A DNA stretch of 64,000 nucleotides, taken from assembly GCA_022844135.1 (NCBI GenBank), contig JALHMG010000004.1, forward strand, positions 90,232 through 154,231. The letters are read 5' to 3'. A program made the translations under genes and the position numbers. Position 1 is the stretch's first letter. Each line of letters opens with the position of its first letter. A model generated the notes under the pieces. That model was not told the DNA's origin. It saw only the letters and a list, made by a program, of their open reading frames with translations, and did no database searches. Shown in pieces: positions 44,248 to 52,100 of the stretch. Source of the stretch: Lysobacterales bacterium. Its GTDB lineage: Bacteria; Pseudomonadota; Gammaproteobacteria; Xanthomonadales; SZUA-5.

Positions 44248-44676
44248 ATGCCCGGACACAAAAAGCTCTTGGGTCTCACCGAACGCAGCTTGCCAAGCTT
44301 GCGCAAGCATCTTGGCGTCGGCCGCATCGATATTGATCTGCTGCCCGGTGAGGTGCCCGTGGTCGAGGTGTCATTCCCCGACAGCGAGCGGCAATCGATC
44401 TACATCACCGATGCGGGCGCGCAACTGCTGTGCATCGCTTACTTGTGGCGCGACGCCGATGTGATCAGCAAGCAGCGTGCGGCGTTGATGGAAACGCTGC
44501 TCGATCTGAACCCCAGCGTGCCGCTGTCGTCCTTCGGTCGCATCGACGATCACTTCGTGCTGGTCGGCGCGTTGAGCCCGGCCGCATCGGTGGACGATCT
44601 GGCGCTGGAGTTGGCCACCCTGAGCGACAACGCGCGCGACGCGTTGATCACGCTCGCCGATTTCTTGAAGACCTGA
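44248..44676 (+). CDS. yjfI: YjfI family protein (DUF2170)
   Basis: 142 residues from ATG 44248. E. coli YjfI is about 133, and an ATG at 44197 would lie inside the promoter. The conserved features are SLPSLRKHLGVGRIDIDLLPGEVPVVEVSFPD and YITDAGAQLLCIAYLWRDADV, and VPLSSFGRIDDHFVLVGALSP of DUF2170. Cytoplasmic, soluble, function unknown. In enterobacteria yjfI is followed by yjfJ, a PspA paralogue; here a PspA-like gene follows after 8 bp. Confidence 0.9.
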   Translation: MPGHKKLLGLTERSLPSLRKHLGVGRIDIDLLPGEVPVVEVSFPDSERQSIYITDAGAQLLCIAYLWRDADVISKQRAALMETLLDLNPSVPLSSFGRIDDHFVLVGALSPAASVDDLALELATLSDNARDALITLADFLKT

Positions 44677-44684
44677 GGCGCGCC

Positions 44685-45212
44685 ATGGCTTGGTGGGATG
44701 ACGTGCTGAAAATGGTGAAAGACGAGTTCCAGGCCGTGGGGACTGGCCCGGCAGAGCCGTCGGCAGTCAAACAAGCGCAGGCGTTGCTGGAACGTACCGC
44801 CAGAGAGCTGGCGAATGCGCGCGCAAACGCTGAAGCCGCAAAACGACGCAGCATGCGCAATCAGCGCGAAATGGAAAAACTTGGGCAGGATGTGGCCTCG
44901 CCGCAATATCGCGAGCGCCTTGCGCAACTGCACCGCGCGGTGGCCGCCGACCAGGATCTGGCGGCCAGTTTCACCGCGCACATCGAACAACTGGCATTGA
45001 TCGAGGCGCGCGTGCGCAGCCAGTTGGAGCGATTCAACCGCGATGTGGAAATGGCTCGGGCTGCCGTTGCGGCCAGGCAAGCGACCGCAGCGGCCGCACC
45101 CAAGTCGGCGCCGAAACCGAGCGGCGGCGACAAAGGATTCAAGCACGCGCGCTCGGAGAGCGTGATGCAGGCGCTGCGCGACGCGCCGAAGAGGAAGGGC
45201 GATGAAGCGTGA
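44685..45212 (+). CDS. PspA/IM30-like coiled-coil protein (YjfJ position)
   Basis: 175 residues from ATG 44685, short for PspA (about 220). The frame is also open upstream to 44430 inside yjfI. After MAWWDDVLKMVKDEF comes a long coiled coil (residues about 30-140, LLERTARELANARANAEAAKRRSMRNQREMEKL and so on), then an Ala/Lys-rich tail. PspA-type proteins form scaffolds on damaged inner membranes. Order and coiled-coil form support the homology; residue similarity is modest. The start of the next gene overlaps its end by 11 bp. Confidence 0.65.
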   Translation: MAWWDDVLKMVKDEFQAVGTGPAEPSAVKQAQALLERTARELANARANAEAAKRRSMRNQREMEKLGQDVASPQYRERLAQLHRAVAADQDLAASFTAHIEQLALIEARVRSQLERFNRDVEMARAAVAARQATAAAAPKSAPKPSGGDKGFKHARSESVMQALRDAPKRKGDEA

Positions 45213-45549
45213 GCTGCCGAGCCGTTGGCGCGCCTCCGCTCCCGCTCTGCGCGCCGTGCAGGTTGCGTTCGACGTCTCCGAGCAGGTGCTGCGTGCGATC
45301 CGGATCGCCGCATTCGAGGCGGAGCGTTCGAACTCCGATCAAGTTCGAATGGTATTGGGGCTGCCGGTGACCCGGCAGCCGCAGCGGCCACGACTCACCG
45401 TGAGTTTGTCGCCCGCTGATTACGAATTGCTTGGCAAACGCTATAAGTTGGCCAGCGACGATCATCTGGCGATCAAGGAACGCGTCAACGCCGAATTGAT
45501 TGCTTTTGCCGAGCATGCCAAAACACCGCGCCGGAGTGCCCAACGATGA
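45202..45549 (+). CDS. 115-residue conserved-context protein of unknown function, possible ribbon-helix-helix-like
   Basis: 115 residues. It has two similar segments: RAVQVAFDVSEQVLRAIRIAAFEAERSNSDQVRMVLGL (about 17-54) and RLTVSLSPADYELLGKRYKLASDDHLAIKERVNAELI (about 64-101). Each is a short strand followed by two helices, the outline of a ribbon-helix-helix or similar DNA- or protein-binding fold. No family recognised. The ends overlap both neighbours (11 bp and ATGA). As the only DNA-binding-like product of the operon, it could be the repressor of the palindrome at 44189; this is inference. Confidence 0.6.
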   Translation: MKRELPSRWRASAPALRAVQVAFDVSEQVLRAIRIAAFEAERSNSDQVRMVLGLPVTRQPQRPRLTVSLSPADYELLGKRYKLASDDHLAIKERVNAELIAFAEHAKTPRRSAQR

Positions 45550-46163
45550 GTTTCCTGCAACTGCTGACGCAATTCCCTGGAATCCTGCCGTCGATCCTGC
45601 TTGGCGCGCTGCTGGTGCTATGGCTACTGGTGATCATGGGCGTGGTCGATCACGAGCACTTCGGCCCGGATTGGTTGGGCGGTGGTCACGACGGCGTCGA
45701 CACCGCGCCCGAGATTTTGATGACGATGGGACTCGACAAACTGCCGTTCTCGATCGTCATCAGCGGTATCGTGTTTTTCTGGTGGCTGTTCACGCTGCTC
45801 GCTGTGGCGCTCATCTGGACCTGGTTGCCGCTCCCGGCGTGGATCGCCGGCAGCGCGATCCTGATCGCAGCGCTCTTTGCTGCCGTCCCCAGCGCCGCTG
45901 TCTGCCTGCGGCCCTTAAAACCGCTGTTTGTCGTACACACCAGCATTCGCGAAGAAAGCGTGGTGGGCAAGCCATGCAAGATACTGACGTTGACTGTCGA
46001 TGAGAATTTCGGTCAGGCCGAGGTGGTGGTGGGAACAGGGCATGTGCTTAATGTGCGCGTCTGCGCGGATGTGCCCAACCAACTGACCAAAGGATCCAGC
46101 GCATTGATCATCGATATGGACCAAAAAACCAGACGCTACCGCGTCGAAGCGTATTCGGCATAG
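45546..46163 (+). CDS. yqiJ: YqiJ-like inner-membrane OB-fold protein
   Basis: 205 residues (E. coli YqiJ is 209). Three hydrophobic segments lie at about 10-33, 68-90 and 95-118 (ILLGALLVLWLLVIMGVV, IVISGIVFFWWLFTLLAVALIW, WIAGSAILIAALFAAVPSAAVCL). A soluble C-terminal OB-type domain follows (SVVGKPCKILTLTVDENFGQAEVVVGTGHVLNVRV). It belongs to the NfeD-like partners that always accompany YqiK-type SPFH proteins. ATG 45546 overlaps the preceding stop. It should anchor or assist the flotillin downstream. Confidence 0.9.
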   Translation: MSFLQLLTQFPGILPSILLGALLVLWLLVIMGVVDHEHFGPDWLGGGHDGVDTAPEILMTMGLDKLPFSIVISGIVFFWWLFTLLAVALIWTWLPLPAWIAGSAILIAALFAAVPSAAVCLRPLKPLFVVHTSIREESVVGKPCKILTLTVDENFGQAEVVVGTGHVLNVRVCADVPNQLTKGSSALIIDMDQKTRRYRVEAYSA

Positions 46164-46241
46164 TTCGGTTCGCTTGAACAGCGCTGGCGCATTCCGTCAG
46201 CAGTCGACTTTTCGATTCACCTTAGTTCGGGGGCAAAATCA

Positions 46242-48413
46242 ATGGACTCATCGATACTGGTTCTGATCGCTGGCGTTGTTGTGCTGGTCGTCATGGTGCT
46301 GTTCATCGCAGCGCTGGTCGCCAAGTTTTACCGCAAGGTCCAACAGGGCCACGCGATGATCGTCAATACCATGCGCGCCGAGCCTGAGGTCACTTTCACC
46401 GGTCGCCTCGTGATTCCGGTGCTGCACAAAGTCGAAGAGATGGATGTCTCGATGAAGACCATCGAGATCGAGCGCTCGGGCAAGGAAGGCCTGATTTGCA
46501 AAGACAATATGCGCGCCGATATCAAAGTGAAGTTCTTCGTGCGCGTCAACAAAACCGCCGATGACGTGCTGCGCGTCGCGCAAGCGATCGGTTGCGAGCG
46601 CGCCAGTAACCAGGAAACGCTGGAAGACTTGTTCAGCGCCAAGTTTTCCGAGGCGTTGAAAACCGTAGGTAAGGCGCTGGATTTTGTGGATTTGTACCAG
46701 GAACGCGACCGCTTCCGCGATGAGATCGTCCGTCAGATCGGCGACGACTTGTCCGGCTATGTGCTTGAAGATGCGGCCATCGATTATCTGGAGCAAACGC
46801 CGCTCGAAAAACTCGATCCGAACAATATCCTCGACGCGCAGGGCATCAAGAAGATCACCGAGTTGACGGCGGAAGAAAACATCCGCACCAACGAGTTCCG
46901 TCGCAACGAAGAAATGCGCATCAAGAAGAAAGACGTCGAAACCGCCGAAGCGGTGCTCGAACTCGAACGCCAGAAGGCCTATGCCGAGGCGCATCAGCAA
47001 CGCGAAATCGCGATCACCAAATCGCGTGAGGAAGCCGAGGCAGCGAAGGTCGCCGCCGAGGAACGCGCCAAAGCGGAACTGGCCAAGTTGTTGGCCGATC
47101 AGCAGATCGCGGTGCAGCAGGAAAACGTCAAGCGCGAAACCGAAGTGGCGCACAACAACCGCTTGCGCGCGGTGGCGATCGAGGAAGAAAAAGTCACGCG
47201 CGCACGGCAGCTCGAAATTGTCGACCGCGAACGCGAAGTGACGTTGCAGCAGATCGAAAAAGAGAAAGCCGTCGAGGTGCAAAAGAAAGCGATTGCCGAT
47301 GTGATCCGCGAGCGCATCGTCGTCGAGCGCACGGTGGCCGAGCAGGAAGAAGAGATCAAGAACGTGCGCACGATGTCGGATGCCGAGCGCACCAAGAAGA
47401 GCACCGTGGTGTTGGCCGAAGGCCAGGCGCAAGAGAAATTCATCGCCGAAACCCGCGAGGCCGAGGCGCAAGAGCAACGTGCGCGGCACAAAGCGAACGA
47501 AGAGCAGATCATGGCTGAGGCCAAGCTCGCAGTGGCGCAGAAGATGGCGGAAGCGAAGAAACGCGAAGCAGAAGGCATTGAGGCAGTCGCGGCGGCCGGT
47601 GGTTTGGCCGAAGCCAAGGTTTTGATGGCGAAGGCCGATGCGCACGAGAAGGAAGGCTTGGTCGCTGCCAAAGTGCGCGTGGCCGAGGCCGAAGCCGTCT
47701 CCAAGTACGGCGAGGCCGAAGCCCATGCGCTGCAAGCCAAGCTCGAAGCCGAAGCCGCCGGGCGCGAAGTGCAGGGCAAGGCCGAGGCGCAGGCGAAGTT
47801 GGCCGATGCCGAAGCCGTCGCCAGACACGGCGCGGCTGAAGCGCAGGCGCTGCAAGCCAAGCTCGAAGCCGAAGCCGCTGGCAAACTCAAGACTGGTGAG
47901 GCCGATGCCTTTACGATCCGCGCGCGCTTCGAAGCCGAAGCCAAGGGTCTGGCCGAGAAGTTCGATGCGATGACCAAGATGAGCCCGGAGATTCGCGCCC
48001 ACGAAGAGCAGCGCATGCAGCTCGATTACAGCCACGCGCAGGCGCTCAAGGCCATCGACGCCAACGAACAAATCGCGCGCGAGCAGGCCGATGTCCTGGC
48101 CAAGGCGCTCGGCACCGCCAAGATCGAAATCGTCGGCGGCGATGGCGAGTACTTCGAGCGCTTCATGCGCAGCCTGTCGATCGGCAAAGCCATCGACGGC
48201 ACCATCGGTCAGAGCCAGCTGCTCAGCCAGGCGTTCGCCGATCACAAAGCCGGCAAGCGCGATCTGGTCACCGATGCGAAAGAGCTGGTCGCATCGCTCG
48301 GCGGAGCGGACGCGGTTCGCGATCTCAGCGTGGCGGCGTTGATGCAGAAGCTGGCGGCTGGGGGCAAGACAAAGGATGTCGAGACGCTGAAGCGGTTATT
48401 GGGCGCTGAGTGA
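46242..48413 (+). CDS. yqiK: Flotillin-like SPFH protein (YqiK family)
   Basis: 723 residues, larger than E. coli YqiK (553). An N-terminal helix (LVLIAGVVVLVVMVLFIAALVAKF, about 5-28) precedes an SPFH/band-7 domain (30-210, with VQQGHAMIVNTMRAEPEVTFTGRLVIPVL). A very long Ala/Glu/Lys coiled coil runs from about 215 to 600 with degenerate (EA)n repeats such as AEAVAKY/HALQAKLEAEAAG, near-duplicated at 47690 and 47810. A C-terminal globular end closes it. Flotillins form cages on the inner membrane that mark lipid domains. The gap before ATG 46242 (78 bp) is the widest in the operon. Confidence 0.95.
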   Translation: MDSSILVLIAGVVVLVVMVLFIAALVAKFYRKVQQGHAMIVNTMRAEPEVTFTGRLVIPVLHKVEEMDVSMKTIEIERSGKEGLICKDNMRADIKVKFFVRVNKTADDVLRVAQAIGCERASNQETLEDLFSAKFSEALKTVGKALDFVDLYQERDRFRDEIVRQIGDDLSGYVLEDAAIDYLEQTPLEKLDPNNILDAQGIKKITELTAEENIRTNEFRRNEEMRIKKKDVETAEAVLELERQKAYAEAHQQREIAITKSREEAEAAKVAAEERAKAELAKLLADQQIAVQQENVKRETEVAHNNRLRAVAIEEEKVTRARQLEIVDREREVTLQQIEKEKAVEVQKKAIADVIRERIVVERTVAEQEEEIKNVRTMSDAERTKKSTVVLAEGQAQEKFIAETREAEAQEQRARHKANEEQIMAEAKLAVAQKMAEAKKREAEGIEAVAAAGGLAEAKVLMAKADAHEKEGLVAAKVRVAEAEAVSKYGEAEAHALQAKLEAEAAGREVQGKAEAQAKLADAEAVARHGAAEAQALQAKLEAEAAGKLKTGEADAFTIRARFEAEAKGLAEKFDAMTKMSPEIRAHEEQRMQLDYSHAQALKAIDANEQIAREQADVLAKALGTAKIEIVGGDGEYFERFMRSLSIGKAIDGTIGQSQLLSQAFADHKAGKRDLVTDAKELVASLGGADAVRDLSVAALMQKLAAGGKTKDVETLKRLLGAE

Positions 48414-48414
48414 T

Positions 48415-48582
48415 ATGAGGATTACCTCGAATGACGACGAGTTGATCTGTTTGGGCTTGGAACACAAGAAAAAGCTTGAGAGCCGCCATGCCGAATATGA
48501 GCGTTCGCTAGCGCGTGGGATCGCGCTTCCGTACGCCAACCGGCATAGCGCTCATGATGCTGAGGGCGGAGTACAGCCATGA
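48415..48582 (+). CDS. 55-residue hypothetical protein before the DUF433 gene
   Basis: ATG 48415 to TGA 48580-48582, starting 1 bp after the flotillin stop. The protein begins MRITSNDDELICLGLEHKKK and continues through a charged helical stretch with LESRHAEYERSLARGIALPY. Its stop overlaps the DUF433 start (ATGA). It fits neither neighbour's family, and its even acidic and basic content is not noise-like. It may be part of the toxin-antitoxin-like insertion, for instance an extra regulator; function unknown. Confidence 0.5.
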   Translation: MRITSNDDELICLGLEHKKKLESRHAEYERSLARGIALPYANRHSAHDAEGGVQP

Positions 48583-48803
48583 ACGACCTTGCGCTTGTGA
48601 TACACCGAGATCCAGAGATCCTGAGCGGCGAGATGGTTTTCGTCGGCACACGCGTAACGGTGCGGTCGTTGTTCGACTACCTGGAAGGCGGCGATACCCT
48701 CGATGAGTTCTTGAGTCAGTTCCCGTCGGTGAAGCGCGAACAAGCGCTGGCGGTACTGGAGTCGGCGTGCGATTCAGTGCTAACGCATGCGCGTGCTGCT
48801 TGA
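48579..48803 (+). CDS. DUF433 domain protein (antitoxin-like)
   Basis: 74 residues. IHRDPEILSGEMVFVGTRVTVRSLFDYLEGGDTLDEFLSQFPSVKREQALAVLE is the DUF433 domain, a VapB-like helix-turn-helix fold typically paired with a DUF5615 PIN-like protein. It should bind DNA and the partner toxin. The start overlaps the 55-residue gene (ATGA) and the end overlaps the DUF5615 gene by 17 bp. Confidence 0.92.
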   Translation: MNDLALVIHRDPEILSGEMVFVGTRVTVRSLFDYLEGGDTLDEFLSQFPSVKREQALAVLESACDSVLTHARAA

Positions 48804-49113
48804 CGAGAATTTCCCTGCCGAGCTGGCGCGGTGTTTCACCGAGGTAACGGTGGAAACCGTCCACTCATTGGGATGGGCAGGTATCAAGAATGGCGAGTTG
48901 CTGCGGCGCGCACGAGACGTATGTGAGGTGTTCGTGACTTTGGATCGAAACTTGCCGTTCCAACAGAACGTAGTGGCACTGTCGTTCGGTGTTGTTGTAG
49001 TTCGAGCCCGTTCCAATCGGATGCGCGATCTGATTCCACTAGTCCCGGCGGTGACGGCTGCGGCTTTGACGGCTAAGCCCGGACAAGTCAACGTTGTTGG
49101 AGGTGCATCTTGA
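48787..49113 (+). CDS. DUF5615 PIN-like protein (putative toxin)
   Basis: 108 residues. MRVLLDENFPAELARCF (Asp6, Glu7, Asn8), KNGELLRRARD (Asn35) and VFVTLDRNLPF (Asp53) match the PIN-like Mut7-C/DUF5615 core. The acidic residues for a metal-dependent nuclease are present, so it looks intact. With DUF433 it forms a recognised toxin-antitoxin-like pair. The gene's last 4 bases (TTGA) contain the start of the large ATPase gene, whose ribosome site lies within this coding sequence. Confidence 0.9.
   Translation: MRVLLDENFPAELARCFTEVTVETVHSLGWAGIKNGELLRRARDVCEVFVTLDRNLPFQQNVVALSFGVVVVRARSNRMRDLIPLVPAVTAAALTAKPGQVNVVGGAS
49099..49112 (+). promoter_or_regulatory. Ribosome binding site fixing the TTG start of the ATPase
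   Basis: GGAGG at 49099-49103, then 6 bases, then TTG at 49110-49112. This is the strongest Shine-Dalgarno in the operon and supports a rare TTG start overlapping the DUF5615 stop (TTGA). Confidence 0.8.
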
Positions 49114-52100
49114 GTTCCGCGACACTCGAACTTCTCCGCAAACGTTTGACGGCATCAGCTGAGTCGCTGCGCGCGAAGGCCGATGCGCTCAACGCCAAGC
49201 GCGTCGAAACCTTTGGTCGCACCGAATCCAAGCTTCTTGCGCGGCTCGCAGCGCGCACCGAAAACAACTGCGTCGCCCGCGACATCGTGCGTGTGGGCGA
49301 TGTGTTGCTGTTCGGCTACTCCGTGACGCTCGGCCTGAAGAAAGAGACCCGCGTCGATGATGTGTTTTGCCTGTACAAACTCGATAGCAGCGCCGAAGGC
49401 GCGGAGCTGACAGCGGTGGGGATGGAGGGGACTTTCCTCGCCGATCAGCGTTTTGTTGCCGACTTCCGCGAGCTGTACACGTACTACAAGGCCACCACGC
49501 TCGATCAGTTGCGCGTGATTGGCGAGAAGCTGCTGTTGATCTTTCGAACGGGCAGCCAGCCGGGCGACAAGCGCGTGTTTCGCTTTGCGATCGAGCGCAC
49601 CGGAGCAGTCAACTACATCGACAATCGCGGCGAGCGCGATCATGTGCTGCCATCGCCGCATAGCTTCGAATGGGTGCCGGTGACGCGCGAGCAACATGTG
49701 ATGGGGCGCTTCCCGCACATCAATGTTCTCGACACGGTGTTCGTGGAAACCACCGGCGGCGATCTGACGGTCAAGATCGAGAACAACACCGAAACGGGCC
49801 TGGGCATCTTCGCCGAACCGGTCGAGGACAAGAATCAGGCATTGGCCGATGCCGAAATCGCCTATGCCGATCTGGGCGCGCTGATCGTGCTCAAGATTCG
49901 GCCCTATCGCGAGAACGTTACCCGGCATCTGGTGTTCAATCGGCGCCTCAAGCAGGTGGTGCGCATCGATGCGATCGGCGATTCCTGCGTCGAGTTGCCG
50001 GAGGATCACGGCATCGTGTTTCCGGGTGGTTATTACCTGGAATCGGGCGACACCAAGAATTTCCGCGATCTCGGCCACGACTTCACCGGCTACCGCCTCA
50101 AGCGCACCGTGCGCGCGCCGAGCGGCGAAGATGTGCTGTATGTGTTTTACGACGAGGCCAAGGGCGACTATGCGCTGTTGGCCTATAACCTGATCGACCG
50201 CGTCATCGCCCAGCCGCTGCTGGCGAGCGGTTACGCGCGCTTCGACGACGGTCGCATCATGCTGGTCACGCCTGAGGGTACCGATGCCTCGCGCTTGCAC
50301 ACGATGCAGCTGTGGCAGACGCCGTTCGCGTCCGACGAACACGCCGGCGCGCAGCCGAAGGTCGCCGGTCTGCTCGGGCGATTGGGCAACGCCAACGTGG
50401 TTCGCGCGCTGGCGGAGCTTCGCGAACTGAGCCGACTTGCCGAGGACGCCAACACCCAGGCCTCGTACGATCGCCTGCTCAAACTGGCTGCGCGCTGCAA
50501 CGACGCGCATCCGTGGCTGGCCGAGGCGGAGGTCGACAAGATCGCGCAAGAGGTGGCGCTCGTCGGCCGCAGCGGACGCGAGGCGCTGGACGCCTTCGAC
50601 AAACTGGAGAAAGCCAAACGCGCTGCCAGCGATGCTCTGGTTGCGGCCACCCGGCAGGTCACCGAGTTGTTGTCGCGCGTGGCCGGCTTGCTGTGGAAGA
50701 CGCCCGACGATTTTACCGACGCCATTCGTTCGCTGAAACGCCAGCGCGGCGAGCTGACCGGATTGAAAGAGCAGCCGCACATCGATGTGGCGGCGGTCGA
50801 ACGCGAAGATGGTCGTGTCCGCGATGAGTTGACGCGCATCGGCGAGCGCGCGCTCAAGTTCTTCTCCGATCCGGCCAGTTTTGCTGCGCTGCGCAAAGGG
50901 TTGAACGAGGCATCGGCGGCCGTGGAGGCCGCCAAAACGACCACGGCGCTCAAGCCGGTCGGCGACAAGCTGGATGCGCTGGCCGAATCGCTCGATGGTT
51001 TGTCGGAACTGATCGCCAGTTTCGAGCAGACCGATGCGCAGGTGCGCGCATCGTTGCTCGGTCAGACGTCCAACCTGTACGCGGAGGTCAACCGCATCCG
51101 CGCTGCCGCGCGTGCACGCCGCGAGGTGTTGCAAGAGCAGGAACAGGGGCTCGAATTCAGCGCGCAATTGACGGTGCTGGAACAGTCGCTGACGAACCTG
51201 CTGGCGCGGGCCGATTCTCCGGAGTCCATCGACGAGGCGATGGCGCGCACGCTCGGCACTATCGAGCAATTGGAAGGCCGATTCGGTGCGCAACCGCAAT
51301 TCCTGGTCGAGCTGACCACACGCCGCGAAGCCGCGTTGGAGGCGTTCGCGTCCCGGCGCGATCAAGTCGCTGCGCAGCGCGACAAACGCGCCCAAGGTTT
51401 GCGCGATGCCATCGCGCGTGTGCTCGACGGCGTCCCGAGGCGCATCGCCAAGCTGACGCAGTCCGACGAGCTGCATGCCTTTTTTGCGGGCGACACGCTG
51501 GTCGAGCGCGCGCAGTCGCAGATCGCGGAGTTGCGCAGCCTGGGCGCCGCGGTGCAGGCCGACGAACTGGCCGGACGTTTGCGCAGCCTCAAAGAATCCG
51601 GGCTGCGCGATCTGCGCGATCGGCTGGAGCTGGGGACCGGCGATTCGATGGCGCTGGGTCGGCATCGTTTCACGATCGAACGCCGCCCACTCGATCTGGC
51701 CTTGCTGCACGACGAGCGCGGACTGCACCTGCAGCTCACCGGCACCGACTATCGCGTGCTGCTGGCCGAGACGCAGGCCGAGCAGTTCCGCAGCGTCTGG
51801 GGCCAGATGCTGCCGAACGAAACCGCGGACGTATATCGCGCCGAGTTCCTGGCCTGGCGCATCTGGCGGCTGGCGAGCGATGGCGATGCCAAGGCGCAAG
51901 CGGCGTTGAAGGCACAAAACAGCGAGGCGCTGGCCGATTTCGTGTCCGGCGTTGCTCAGACCTTTCCGGCCGAGGACTACCAGCGCGGCGTGCACGACAG
52001 CGATGCCGCACGCATCGTCGCGACGCTCGCGCGCATCGCGGAACAGGCGGGGGAACTGCGCTGGCCCGCCACGCAGCGCGTGTTGGCCCAGGCCTGGTTC

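Noticed and set aside
46248..48245. 665-codon open frame on the minus strand
   Set aside because: Antisense to the flotillin gene; the Phe/Leu/Gly-rich pattern is produced by reverse reading of Ala/Glu/Lys codons.
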